DNA of 64,000 nt from Colletotrichum lupini (taxonomy: Eukaryota; Ascomycota; Sordariomycetes; Glomerellales; Glomerellaceae): assembly GCF_023278565.1 (NCBI RefSeq), contig NC_064682.1, positions 3,472,001 through 3,536,000 of the forward strand, given 5' to 3'. A program made the position numbers and the translations under genes. Position 1 is the first letter of the stretch. Every line of letters begins with the position of its first letter. Under the pieces are notes generated by a model, which ran no database searches, had not been told where the DNA came from, and was given only the letters and a program-made list of their open reading frames with translations. This document shows, piece by piece, positions 47,134-59,440 of this stretch.

Positions 47134-49599
47134 GTCGAACTTAGCTTGGAGGCAAGATCAATCTGGAAAGGATTGATGACTTCGCTGAGAATGTTTTGGC
47201 CTGGCGGTGGATACCACGGCGGTCGGCTGTTTGCATCATTACTCCTTCTTCAGAACACCACTTTTACATCATGACTTATGGACGGATATACCCAGAGGCC
47301 GGCGACCTACATACTCAGCCCGACTCTTCTTCTACCGACGACCTCACGCGACACAGTCAATTCAAAGCCAGCTTTCTCACAGGAAAATCAATGACCAGGG
47401 CGGGGCGCTCCCATCTTACAACTACACACGATCACTTAGGTCTGTGAGCCATACGTGGTCGTCTGTAGTTTGTATCTTGGATGGGGGCACTGGTTTGGAG
47501 GACGACATTGTCGAAGATGGGGTTAGTTGTTTAATCCTAATTATAGAACATTTACGCATTGAGCTCGAGCTCGAGCAATCTAGTTGCTTGGCTGATGCCT
47601 ATGCTTGAGCAGGCCAAATTTGATCACGGCAATGAACAATGATAAAATGACACTCCTTTGATAGTATCTCGCACTTACATGCGCAAAAATTCGTCCTTGC
47701 TCACTTGTCGATCAATTTGGAATATCTTGGCCAAGCCGTCCCTGTGCCGATCTAGTTCGACATATAGACCTCATCAATCATGGGGTGGGGTGCAATTGTA
47801 TTGGACGCATGAAGATCCCTTAGCTGGATAAGAATCGTAACAAGGGCGTCCTCACTTTGTGATTCTTGGATCGATTAGTCCCCATATTGCACACTTACAA
47901 GTCAGATAACTCGTTGTGGAATGTCAATTGAAGGGCGACTTCATGTGGGCTGACAGTGACGGGAATATTACATGGCAAGCTTTCCTCAAGCTACCTAGGC
48001 AAAGGGAAGCCGTTGTTTTTTTTTGATGCTGGAGACAAGGACGGTAAAGACAGTTATTGACATAAGTATACATACTTATGGAGGGCCGCGACAGATAGGA
48101 CTTGAGCAATTTTATAGCTTGAGTTAGGATGACAAGCTCTCGTGTTTGCACGTTATAAAGACCAAGCATGCTAACCCTATGTGGGCAATTCAAACAAGCT
48201 TGACCACTCATGGGCCGGCGAAAGGGGTCGTATTGCCGCGAGGGCCTTCCAGCGGCGAGGCGACTGAGTTGACGACGGCCCTGTCAAAGATCTCCCGAAA
48301 CTCCGTCTCTCTAAGTTTGGTCACTGGCAAAGCGTTCAGCTCTTGAGAGAATCTATCTACTCATCGACGTACCCATATATATATATATATCTATGCCAAT
48401 CTTCGAGTGCTGACAGCCTACGGAAAATTGAACCCAGTGGGATGGTCTCCAGTGTAATGATCCTCTGCAGTGTCTCGGCAATGTCTGAGTGATTTACTCG
48501 CTTTCTGCGTCACGGTTGTAGGTGTAGAAACACGGGCTCTGAGTCTAAGCTTAGTGACATATCATCGATCCGTCTTTGAGAAGCATGTCGGCAACGGAGA
48601 CCAAACTCTAGCCAACAGAATGACAAACACCTCGCTCTTTGAAATGACCCCATCGAGTATTACCTTCAGGACGCAAAACTTTGAAAATGGGATGTTGACT
48701 AATCGCAAATTCGATAGTGATCTTGCCAGTAGCTTCTATATTTACCTCAGCTGTCCGAGACTTCCACTCAATTCAAGCCCGTAGGGCAGGTGGCTTGCTG
48801 TAAGACCGAGAGTCTGGCGTCCTCAAAGCGCTTTTCAAGCCTTTTTATTTCAGGAGAATTCATCAACTGGGGAGTCTGTCAAGGGCTTTTCAGGCGTGGG
48901 CCTGGGGTTTCAAATTGGGAAGAAACTAACTCAGCTAAGTTGATATAAACATTAGTACCGTTTTATACTTCTTACTATGACTGCGCTTTCCCCACGGGGT
49001 AAGACGCAAGATAGCAAGCTCTATCTTCAACCTTACGCGAGTGTCGGATGGCCGAATGTTAAGTAAAGATGCGGGGGGCGCGGGGGCGGGAGCAGCCTAG
49101 TACTCGCACGGGAGAGCACTCATACGGCCCGGAGCCGATCGGGGAGATTGTAAGTCCAACGGAGGCCCCGCATAGGCACCATGCACCGACCGACATGCGA
49201 CTTTCGCATTCGGAAAGCTGCGTCCACGTTGTCTCATCGGGGGTGTCGTTTTCCGGGCCCAGTCTCGTTCTAAAGATCGTCATCCGATCTCATGATCGCG
49301 TCTAAAGCGAGACCAACAGCCGAGGCAACATGAAAGCTAGGTCAATGCGTGGGGGCAATGGGGTTGTTCTTGAGACACTAGTATCCTCTCCGCACCCGCG
49401 GACGCCCGTAGGAGAGAGAGGTGAAGTCACACGTAGAGTTACAGTGACAACTAGACGGTCTAAACCCACATAATTGACAACTCAGTTATGTGAGGTGGGT
49501 TCATGCAGTGCTTTCCTTGGCCATGCCTATTCCCCTCACCATCGACTTCCTACTTGCACGTATGAATCATGGTCCTTTGACATAGTATGCACCACACAC
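47134..49599. other. Intergenic
   Basis: 2.5 kb with no supported gene. Contains a short (AT)8 run at 48375-48390. ORFs at 48470 and 49059-49305 lack recognisable features. Confidence 0.45.
48375..48390. repeat. AT dinucleotide microsatellite
   Basis: Eight perfect AT units. Confidence 0.9.
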
Positions 49600-49613
49600 G
49601 GGTCTTCTATAGA

Positions 49614-52600
49614 TTTGTTTATTTATTTATACTATTTTACGCCGTGATGTCCTCAAGTAAGGCAAAAGGTAACTATATTATATTAAAATTATAAAACCAT
49701 ATGCCGTGCCCCGTAGAGCCTATATAATACCCTCTTATAAGATAATATAATATATACTCTAAGATTAACCCTTTTACCTAAGTATAGTCCCCTATAACAT
49801 CTTATAACCTAGGGTAAATATACTTAATAAGGTTTAAGTATTACGCTAGTAATATAATAAACTAACTAAATAGTGTTCTATATATCTATTAAAAGACCGT
49901 CGTCGTATTATAGTAAGTATTACTACCCGAAGTAGAGAGTTTAGCTCTTTTAATAAGTAGAGGGAGAGTAGTATAATATAAAGTAATAAAGTAAGGGGAG
50001 GAGGTATATAATATATATTATATTATAAAGTAATATAATATATTATATAATAAAGTAAAGTGTTAATATAACGTAGATAAAAAGTAATATTACTATTAAT
50101 ACTACTATACGTAGATATAAGCTTCGTAAGGCTAACGGGGTATATAGCTTATTATATATCCTAGTTAAACGAGCCGTATTAACGTACTCGCCTTATAAAA
50201 TTAATATTTACTAAGGGAGCTAACGGCCGTATTAATAAACCTATTATAATAGGGGGGTTTAGCTTAAAAAAGGTCTGCTCTAAATAGTTAGTTAAAATAC
50301 GAATTATATAGCACGTCCTATTATATCGGTTTATTAATATAAAGGCTAAGGGGGGTACCCCGAGACCTTTATTATAACCGTACTATTTAATAATAAATAC
50401 GGGTCTAGTATTACTATAGCTAATTCCGCGCGCGCTAACCTAATTCTAATAAATATTAGTTTATTTTAAGTAGATATTAATAAAGAACTAGGAGCTTTAT
50501 AATAATATAATATAAATAAACTAGTTTTTACTAAGTTAATACTAAACGAAGTTAGCTTAAGCGAACTATAATATATCCTTATATAAGACTAAATAGTAAT
50601 AATAAATATAATTAAGTACTTTCTCCTTTTTATATAAGTAATAGAGGTTAGTATTATTATAATTATATACGTAATAATATATAGCATAGTCCTTATAACT
50701 AGACCTAGCTAAGAAAAGTTAATAAAGCTAGCGTTACGTAAATAACTTTAGCTCGGGGCTCGCCGCGCTATTAATAAGTAAAACGAGGGCTTTATAAAAG
50801 TCTAGTTAGTAATCCTTTTATTAACCCCGAAGTATAATTAGCTATCTCTCTTAGGTACGACGCTTAATATAAGTAGTAGTTAGGGGGCGTATAAATAAGT
50901 TAAAGAGACTTATAATAATACCTTTTTTAGTTAACTAGTTCGCTATTTTATTCCCTATAATACCCTTATAGCTAAGTATCTAGCGGGAGGTAATAGGGAC
51001 CTTAGCGTTTTTAATAAGCTCTCTAAACTTGAGAATAGTATATTAAGAGGATAAGGGGGGGGTATTATTTAGGTACTTAATAGTAGCCTAGTTATTTAAG
51101 TAGATTATAATAGTTATAATAGACTTATTCTTAAGCCTTAGCGCTATATAGAGACCCGTAGTAGCCCCTTTTATTTTAATATTAAAAACCTCGGCCCGGG
51201 GGAGGTAGTAGTACCTGAGATAAATTAGTTACGGTCCTTAGTAAATAGTATACTTAAAGCCTATAGCTTTTAAAGTTATTTATAACTTATTTATATAAGC
51301 TATAATATATATAATAAGAAGAGATTTATATTATTTATAATAGCTTTATATCTCTTTTATCTTAATTACTTCTTAAATACTATTAAAATTATTTATAATT
51401 AAAAAGTTACGGGGTAGTAAGGCTAGTTACGGGGGACGTTTAATTTAACTAACTATTTAAATAAGCGTAATTAAGTAAAAGGGGTTCCCGTAATTACGTA
51501 ATAGCTTATAATTATAAATCCTCTAGGCTAGGGGATAAGAGTAGTTTAGTATAAAAAGCTTAATAATATAGTAGTCTCTAAGGGAGTTTAAAAAAAGCTT
51601 TATTAATAAAGTACTTACCTCCCGTAGTAGCGCCGTAACTAGTATAGTCCGCTATACTAAGAGGGAGCCCCTTAAAGTAATATTAATAAGGGTCTAGAGG
51701 GTCTTAATAACTAACTTTAGCCCGTATTAAACTTCTAGTTAAGTACGTATTTCGGAGTTAACCTTAATTTTAAAAATAAGTTAGGTCGGGCTAGGGTATT
51801 ATAATTTAGCGCCGTATAAGGCCTTAGGAATAATAATAATATAGATCGCTTTACGTATAATAATAAGGGGCGTATTATTAAAAACTTTATTAAAACCTTT
51901 AATATAACTAACTATAAACCTAGCCTTATTTTAATAATTAGTAATATAGCTATAAAAAAGTAGCTTCTTATTAAAAGTAATACCTAGCTACTTTATAATA
52001 CCCTTTTTATAAAGTCTAATCTCCTTATTACCGTAGTGAATAGGGGGGGGGGCGATATCTCTAGCCCTTAATAAGGTTTATTTCGTAAAATAAAGGACTT
52101 CGGTTTTTTTAGGATTAAACCGAATAGTATTATCCCTACCCTAAGTAATAGTATTATTTAGAATTTATTATACCCGGGAGGTAGCCTTAATAAGGTCCTT
52201 CCTAACGCTTAGTATTATATAATTATTAATATAACTAAATTTAGAAGACTCCGGGCTAATTCAATAGATCTACTTAATATATAATAAAAAGAGGATAAGT
52301 AAGATTAATAACCCTTATAGTAAACTATAAAAAAGGGGGGATATAAGAGTTTAATATTTTTTATAATAAACCGAGGCTCGGCGTAACTAATTAAGGTATT
52401 ATACCTAAATAATAATATTCTTAAGCTAACCTTATGCCTAAAGCCGGTTATATAGCCGGTTATATAGTACTAAGTTAAAGGCTCTTTTAATATTTATTAC
52501 AATAATAATAATAACTAGTTTCTTATTAAAAATAGCCTATATATCGTAGGCTATTACCCTAGCTATATCCGTAGCCGATTACTTAAGTAATATCCCGGCT

Positions 52601-55600
52601 ATTTATAAGTTAAATACGCCTTAGGTAATAGTAATATAGGATATCCTCTTAGTTATAAAGCGCTCTGGCCCCTTCCCTAAGGTTATTAAGAATAAGATCG
52701 GGCGCTAGCCTTTATAAATATATCTTAGTTAAGCTTTAGTATTATTACTACCTTAGTATCTTACTAAGCCTTAGGGTAGTACTTAAGTATAAAATAGGCC
52801 TAGTAAAAATAACGGACGTAATTATTAATATATAGCTAGTAAGCCCGTAATATTAAAACTATAATATTATCCGTATTAAGAGTAGTATTTTCTATACTAA
52901 GTATTATATTATTTATTTTGCGCTAATAAATAGTAAAATCTTAAAGTAATAGTTAATAAGGGCGTATTATAAAGTTAAAATATATATTATCCTCTACGAT
53001 TATACGCTCTAAGAGCTTTTTTTAGAAAAGTATTGCCTTTTTAGTAAGTTCGGTAACTATATTCTTACCGTCTTATAAAAGAGGGGATTAGATCTAAGGC
53101 CTAGGCCAGTTCTAACTTATAATTCGGTATATATTTAAATCCTTTTTAATAAAAAAGACTATTTTAACTTATATAGCGGCCTTAGCCCTTTATATAATAC
53201 TATTATACTACTAATTAGCTATAGCTATAATAAGAGATTAAGGGTCGGCTACGTATACCGCTTTAAAGCGTTTATTAACTTTAATATACGATTTGTTTTA
53301 TTACTTCGTCCCCTTACTCTTTATATAATATGGGGTAGAAAAGGAAGTATAAATATATTAAAGTACGTTATTAAAGCTCTCTATAGCTAGATCGAGGTTT
53401 TATATAGTATCGTATATAATATATATTACCTAAGTTAGCTCTCTAACCCTCTTTATAAACTATAATATATTCTCTAGTTTAATCCTCCGCTTCTTTTTTC
53501 TTAACTAATACGTATTACCTAAGCTAGTAAGAAGGGGGATAGTCGTAATAAGGGTATTATAATCTAATTTAGTATATATAGTTAGTAATTTAGGTCCGGG
53601 CTAGGGGGATATTAAAAATAGCTAGGTTAAGTACGTTGCCCGTTTTATAAATAAGGACTCTTATAGGGTTTAATATAATAAAGTAGTAGCTATCTATCTA
53701 GTTAGTAAGGTAGTTCCCGGGGGTATATAAGGGGGTCCCTAGTTATTAATTAATATAATAAGAGTTTAAATCCCCCGTAATAAATAGCTTTTATAGGGGG
53801 GTTTAATAATTAAGTATTATTAATATATACTTCTTATTAGGGGCGTAATAAACGTTAAGGATATAATACTTTAAAATACGTACTCTAAGTAAGTCTTAAT
53901 AAAAGAGTTTTATAATATTAAACGCCGCTAAGTATAAAAGGGTCCGGTAGACGTATATAAGGACCTAGGGTTTATTAATAATTATAACTTAGTTCTAAAT
54001 TAATAAGTATAGGGCAAAGTTAGGGTAAAATTTAGTAATATTCTATAGTTTATTTATATTATACTATAGCTTTTATAGTAATAAGATATCCGCTTATTTA
54101 AATTCGGTAGTAATAAGAGCGTAGTTATACTTACGGCCGTTTTTTTATACGTTAGCTTATAGTATTTTAATTTTAATACGTATTAAATACGCTAGTTATA
54201 AGTAGTTATAGAGCGCCTACGCAAGGCGCTTTTATATTTACTTTTACTTTTCTTTTTTAGGGTAGGCTCCTCGTATTTTAAACTATTTTTAAGGGGGAGT
54301 TTAGAGCCCTATTTCTTAGAGGGGGGGTAGTTATTACTTTTTAAAATAGAATTTATAATACTATTTAACTTTATAATAATTAGGTAGGTTTATTCTTATT
54401 TATTTAAGTAGTTTCTAGTGTTATACGTAGCTATATTAATAATTATAGACCCCTAAATAATATCCTTAGCGAGTTTCTTTACTTTAATACTTATAATCTT
54501 ATTCTAAAGCTAGGTACTTAGGGACTTTATAAGGTCTAACTTAGGGGTAGGGCTTAGAGAGAAGTTAAGCTTCGTAACCTATATATAAAGTTCTTTATTT
54601 ACTTTATATAAGAGTTTTTTTTATTAAGAGGTCTAGCGGATAATAGTACCGTTTTTCCTTTAGGGGTATATAGGGTAGCTCGTATAATCGCTCGTATATA
54701 ACCCTTAGTAATTTACGTACTAAAGGACGATTGTAATATAATCGCTATTATATCTTAGCTTTTTATAATAATAATAGCGTTAAGTTTTAGTATAATCCTT
54801 AAAGCTATACTAATTTAAATAGACCTAGTACTACTTAAGAAGGGGTTAGTAAGTAAGTAACTAGGCTATTACTAATTTAAAAATACTAAAAAGCCTTTTT
54901 ACTAATTTTAAAAAGGATATAATATAAGTTATGCGGGGGCCGTTCGTTAGACTAGAGGTTTAGTAGCGGAGGGGGGTTATCCTTACTATTACTCTAACCT
55001 CGTTCTAAACGTACGTATTAAAATCGAGGGGTTATTTATTAAAGCCGGGGATCCGAGTCTTAACGTTTTTAATAATATAAATAGATTAAATCTTAGATCT
55101 TTTAATAATAATTATATTAAAGAGTTTAAGTAGCTAAGTATAATAACTAAATATAGCCTATTGTATTCCTAAGGTCTTTAGGATAAGTACGTAACTAGTT
55201 AGAACTCTAATTACTAAGCTAATATTTTTATTTTTAAGCGAGTAATTTTTAATAACTTTTTTATAAATAAACCGTACTTTTACTTAGCGGCGGGGATTTT
55301 TAAAGTTAAAATAAATAAAAATATAAGTATTAAGGGAGGGAAGTACGTTTTTAGCTCCTTTTTATAAGTCGCTCGTTATACTTAAAACTCGAGCTATAAG
55401 CCCCTAGGGCTAGTAATTAATAAGACGCTAAGTATAATAACTAGAGCTTTAAAAGAGTATTTTAGTAAAAGAGAGGCCCGTTATAATTCTATAATCTAGC
55501 TTATATTAAGAGGTTTTAATAAGTAATAGCTAAGGTTTTTTAAAAAGAGCCTCGAGCTTAGTAATATAATAGCTTATAATAATAGTATATTTAAAGTTTT

Positions 55601-56095
55601 TTAATAGTTAAAAGGACTTTTAAATAGCTATCAAGGTAATATTCTTTATAAAATAGAGGCTAAATAAATAGGTCCTAATTTTATTAATAATCATAGTCTT
55701 ATTAAAACGCGCTTTATAATTAGGGGGGGGTTAAGTTATTATTATTAATCTAAGCTAAGTTATAATAATAAATACGTCTAGCCTAGGTCTCGTAATTAGA
55801 ACCTTTATAATCTTAGGGGTTATAAGCATTACTTTAATAAAGTTTAGAATATAGCGTTTTTTAATTAGGGACCGAAGTAGCGTAGATTAAATAATCGTAA
55901 TAAAGCCCGAGAGGGTACTAAAAGTATTTAAAAAGGGTAGTAACTATAGTAGCGTATAGCGGCCGTTACCTAAGCTAATTATAGTTAGTATAGGAAAAAA
56001 AGGGGGGTAGAATAGGCCTTATTAAGGAGGTTAGTGTGGTAGAGTGGCCCGTACTAATAGTGCGTGCTAAGAAAAAGTATATAGGAGGAAGGTTA
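49614..56095 (-). mobile_element. RIP-degraded Tad1-like LINE (non-LTR retrotransposon), 6.5 kb
   Basis: Flanked by a perfect 14-bp target-site duplication GGGTCTTCTATAGA (49600-49613 and 56096-56109), a length typical of LINEs and not of LTR elements. On the minus strand the element ends in an A-rich tail, ..TATAAATAAATAAACAAA (49614 side). A reverse transcriptase relic lies near 52.0-52.24 kb on the minus strand. Length and layout (ORF1 part at the right, RT left of centre, room for RNase H to the left) fit the Tad1 clade. The interior is AT-rich with stops in all frames. The outermost 40-60 bp at both ends look less mutated. Confidence 0.88.
51945..52236 (-). other. LINE reverse transcriptase relic (YxDD box and downstream)
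   Basis: Minus-strand reading gives SYINNYIILSVRKDLIKAT, where Y-I-N-N (52222-52233) equals Y-V-D-D after reversing three G-to-A changes. It is followed by RFNPKKTEVLYFTK (52083-52124) and LGITFNKKLLF. These match, in order, the catalytic box and the F-x-P-x-K-x-E and LG-x-x-x-D segments of non-LTR reverse transcriptases. Confidence 0.82.
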
Positions 56096-56109
56096 GGGTC
56101 TTCTATAGA

Positions 56110-56477
56110 GAAACGGAGGCCGAACGAACACGCCGATACCCCGAGCTCCCTCTGTTGCCCCGTTCGTGCGACGTCTTGCTTGGTAAAACAAGTCGAGAAA
56201 CACATTGGACGCAGGTTTCTAGGTTTCATCCCATCTTGCAAGCCTCGGCAACTCTGCGTTTCTGTGACACTCAATTAGGAAATCTAGGCGCAGGACCCTC
56301 GCCACGGTCGGACATTGGTTGGTTTAGATGTTGCGAGGTGGGTATGCTTTTCATGTAGTAGATAGTCTTTCACATGAATCATACAAAAGGTGGCTGAACC
56401 CCATGTGCAACTACCCATAGAAGCCTTCTTGCTCGTCACACCGTATACTTGCGTATGTTACTAACAAAACCATCACA
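56110..56477. other. Intergenic, promoter of the monooxygenase
   Basis: 368 bp of normal composition from the LINE target-site duplication to the next ATG. The LINE lies this far upstream of the gene. Confidence 0.5.
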
Positions 56478-57983
56478 ATGGCGTCAACTCATCCCGCAGA
56501 CCTCAAGGTAGACGAGATCTACGACTATATCATTATCGGCGCCGGTATCTCTGGCATCAACACGGCATACTACCTCCAATCTCACGGCCCCAAGAACGCA
56601 AGCTACGCCATCCTCGAGGGCCGTCCACGGATGGGCGGGACGTGGGACTTATTTCAGTACCCCGGCATCCGCTCCGATTCGGACATATACACCTTTGGCT
56701 TCTCATGGAATCCATGGAAGGGCGAGAACCCCCTCGCAGGCGGGCCCGAAATCTGCGCCTACCTCGAAGAATCAGCCTCCGAGCACGGCATCGACAGACA
56801 CATAAAGTACAACCACCAAGTCGCCTCCGCGGACTGGAACTCGGCGGCAAGCAGATGGATTCTCAAGGCCTCAGTCACAGGGGGAGGAGTCAACGACGGG
56901 ACAAACGAAAAGCAACAGACAAAGACCATCGCCGCGCGGTTCGTCGTCCTCGGCACAGGATACTACGACTACGAACAGCCCCTCGCCGCCGCGATCCCCG
57001 GCATCGACACCTTCCAAGGCCGGCTCGTCCACCCGCAATTCTGGCCCAAGGACCTAGACTACACCAACAGAAACGTCGTCATCATAGGCAGCGGCGCCAC
57101 GGCCGTCACCCTCCTCCCCAACATCGCCACCGACGCCGCGCGCGTGACGATGCTCCAGCGCAGCCCGACCTACATCATCGGCATGCCCTCTCGCAAAGCC
57201 GGTCTGCAGCGCTTCATGCTCTCCATCCTGCCGAAGTCCGTCTCGAGCCGGCTACTGCGGGTGCAGTATTTCTTGTTGTCGTATATCTTGTACTACTACT
57301 GCCAGTGGTTCCCCGGCTCCGCGCGCCGGTTTTTGTTGGGCGCGGCGAAGAAGCAGTTGCCGCCGAATATCCCGCTCGATCCGCACTTTAAGCCGCGGTA
57401 TAACCCTTGGGAACAGCGCCTCTGCGTGTGTCCGAATTCGGATTTCTATCAGGCGTTGAGGTCTGGTAAGGCGGATGTGGTGACGGATACCATTCAAGAA
57501 GTGACAGGCTCCGGCATTGTGTTAAAGTCCGGAAGAGTTCTCCATCCAGACATCATCGTCACAGCGACAGGTCTAAAGATCCGCTTCGCCGGCTCGATAG
57601 CCCTGTCCGTGGACGGCCGGCGCGTGGACCCCAATACGAAGTTCGCCTTCAAGGGCTGCATGCTGCAGGATATGCCGAACATGGCGTACGTGTTCGGGTA
57701 CGCCAACGCGTCGTGGACGCTCGGCGCAGAGGCGACGAGCTCGTTCCTGGTGAGATTGTGGCGCGGGATGGAGAAGAAGAGGCTGAGGGCGGTGACGCCG
57801 CTGCTCGAAGATCCGAACATGAAGCCGAATGCGATGATGCCGCTCAAGTCTACGTATGTGCGGAACGCGGCAAAGGTGTTTCCCAAGGCTGGGTCGGGGC
57901 GGTGGGCCCCGAGGAAGAATTATTTGATGGATCTGTGGACGGCTATGACGAGTGATGTGTTTGCTGGGATGAAGGTGCAATGA
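56478..57983 (+). CDS. FAD-dependent Baeyer-Villiger-type monooxygenase
   Basis: Intronless ORF of 501 aa. The N-terminal FAD Rossmann motif is IIIGAGISGI (residues 19-28), followed by RPRMGGTWDLFQYPGIRSDSD, the usual second FAD/substrate block. The Baeyer-Villiger fingerprint FxGxxxHxxxWP is present as FQGRLVHPQFWP, and the NADPH Rossmann motif as VVIIGSGATAVTL. PDIIVTATG near residue 360 is the typical ATG motif. The class oxidises ketones to esters or sulphides/amines with NADPH and oxygen; in fungi it often acts on steroids, cycloketones or secondary metabolites, and the substrate here is unknown. Two hydrophobic stretches around residues 260-275 (YFLLSYILYYYCQWF) suggest membrane association. 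Codons are GC-rich with no RIP damage, despite the LINE 0.4 kb upstream. Confidence 0.9.
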   Translation: MASTHPADLKVDEIYDYIIIGAGISGINTAYYLQSHGPKNASYAILEGRPRMGGTWDLFQYPGIRSDSDIYTFGFSWNPWKGENPLAGGPEICAYLEESASEHGIDRHIKYNHQVASADWNSAASRWILKASVTGGGVNDGTNEKQQTKTIAARFVVLGTGYYDYEQPLAAAIPGIDTFQGRLVHPQFWPKDLDYTNRNVVIIGSGATAVTLLPNIATDAARVTMLQRSPTYIIGMPSRKAGLQRFMLSILPKSVSSRLLRVQYFLLSYILYYYCQWFPGSARRFLLGAAKKQLPPNIPLDPHFKPRYNPWEQRLCVCPNSDFYQALRSGKADVVTDTIQEVTGSGIVLKSGRVLHPDIIVTATGLKIRFAGSIALSVDGRRVDPNTKFAFKGCMLQDMPNMAYVFGYANASWTLGAEATSSFLVRLWRGMEKKRLRAVTPLLEDPNMKPNAMMPLKSTYVRNAAKVFPKAGSGRWAPRKNYLMDLWTAMTSDVFAGMKVQ

Positions 57984-58249
57984 TTGTAGGCTCGCGTTGT
58001 TCAGTTAACTGAGATGGAGGATGCGATCTCGTGCCTAGTTAAAAGAGCGTTTCGGGAGGCTTGGATGTTTGTGCCTCATCATATAAGCGTTGGCCAAGGG
58101 GCCGGAATCGACAGAGTGTCTATCAAAGAACTGCTGGTCTGTAAATGCTCTAATGGTTTCTTGAGTCTATCCATCTAGAAAGCAATCAACCCTTGCTTGA
58201 TTTAGACAAATGCCCTCTATCAATGCTGTCTCTAGCCCATCTGTACCCT

Positions 58250-59440
58250 TTACTCCGGTTGCCCATCAGCCCAAACGACAATATTCTTCGGCGGATCCTC
58301 CAACCCATTGAAGAAAGCAACAACGTCCTTGTTACTATACCGCATACTGAAGTGCGTCAAAATGAACGTCGTCTTGGGCCATTTGCGCACCACCTTGTCG
58401 AGATCCTTCCACTTGGTATGCTTCGTCTTCTCCGCCTGCGCATCATGCTCATCATACAGAAAACTGCACTCGGTAATCACCACCGGGATCCCCTGCGCCA
58501 ACCACTCCGGCTCCGCAGCCAGCGTCGACGCCGTCGTATCACCAAGGAACGCAAACACGGGCGTCGTCACCGGCGCCGTCAACTCCACGCCCGACTGGCG
58601 CAGGCTCTTGAGCTCCGGGCCGGGGAGCGAGGTATACTCGGCCTTGAGCTTATGCGTCGTTGTCCGGAAGACGTAGCCCACGGCGGGGACGTTGTGGTCG
58701 CACTGGAACACGAGGGCGTCCATGCCCTTGAGCCGTCGCAGCGGCACCACATCGCCGTGTCTCACAGCCGTCGTGACGTGCGTGCCGAGGAAGGCCCTCT
58801 CCCCCTCGGTCCTGCCCTCCTCGTCGGTACCCTTCCCGTCGACCTTGAGACCCACGGCCTCGGCGTCGTTGCTAGTTGTGAGACCGCCGCGGTTGAGGAG
58901 GGTCTTTGCGAGGCAAAAGTCGTCAAAGGCCTTCTTCATCTCGACGGGGCAGAAGATGTCTGGTGGGTCTTCGCGCTTGGTGAAGGCCGGGGCGAGGAGG
59001 CAGTGGTCTGAGTGGCCGTGGGTGATGAAGATGTGTTTTGGACGCAGGTTGTTCACGACGAGGCCTGCGTCGAGAAGGAGGTTGAGTTGGGGGATGACGA
59101 AGGAGGTGTGCCATGCTGCTCTAGACTTGCCGGTCAGGACGTATTGATGGTAAGGTTTGGGGAAGCGCCATTCGAGGATCTCGGACCGGCTTGATTGCGG
59201 CAGAGGGGTTGCGAATGTGGCCATTGTGGTGTCGGCTGGGAGTAGTATCTTGGCTGGGTGGGAAGGGGGAGTCGAAAAGAGCGTCGTCGGCGTTGGAACC
59301 GGGGCCGGGGAAATCTGGGCCCGGGGTAGATCCGGGGTAGTTGTAGCTGCTGCGTTTCTTGATAGTACGGATAGAATGCTCTTATTACTGCGAAGACTGG
59401 AATATCCTGTGTGGAGTTTATGTTGCAAACTCTTAAACAT
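58250..59440 (-). CDS. Metallo-beta-lactamase-fold hydrolase, RNase Z-like
   Basis: Single ORF of 396 aa, stop at 58250, convergent with the monooxygenase (266 bp apart). The Zn-binding motif ITHGHSDHCLL (His/Asp about residues 141-146) with LLLDAGLVVNN before it, FLGDTTAS, VVITECSFL and ILTHFSMRYSN after it, follows the order of the short-form tRNase Z/ELAC family, including the characteristic glutamate-Cys and terminal His segments. The likely role is tRNA 3'-end processing or a related phosphodiesterase; I did not find a clear exosite arm. The start may be 59440, which adds a basic, Ser/Thr-rich 72-residue leader that could be a mitochondrial presequence, or the Met at 59224 (MATFATPLP). 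Confident on fold, less on exact substrate. Confidence 0.8.
   Translation of the reverse strand: MFKSLQHKLHTGYSSLRSNKSILSVLSRNAAATTTPDLPRAQISPAPVPTPTTLFSTPPSHPAKILLPADTTMATFATPLPQSSRSEILEWRFPKPYHQYVLTGKSRAAWHTSFVIPQLNLLLDAGLVVNNLRPKHIFITHGHSDHCLLAPAFTKREDPPDIFCPVEMKKAFDDFCLAKTLLNRGGLTTSNDAEAVGLKVDGKGTDEEGRTEGERAFLGTHVTTAVRHGDVVPLRRLKGMDALVFQCDHNVPAVGYVFRTTTHKLKAEYTSLPGPELKSLRQSGVELTAPVTTPVFAFLGDTTASTLAAEPEWLAQGIPVVITECSFLYDEHDAQAEKTKHTKWKDLDKVVRKWPKTTFILTHFSMRYSNKDVVAFFNGLEDPPKNIVVWADGQPE

Noticed and set aside
49614..56095. Reading the third AT-rich block as another LTR element
   Set aside because: No terminal direct repeat found. The 14-bp target duplication, A-rich tail and non-LTR RT motifs point to a LINE.
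58193..59011. A 272-aa plus-strand ORF over the RNase Z-like gene
   Set aside because: Shadow of the metallo-hydrolase frame. Arg/Leu-rich, no recognisable motif.
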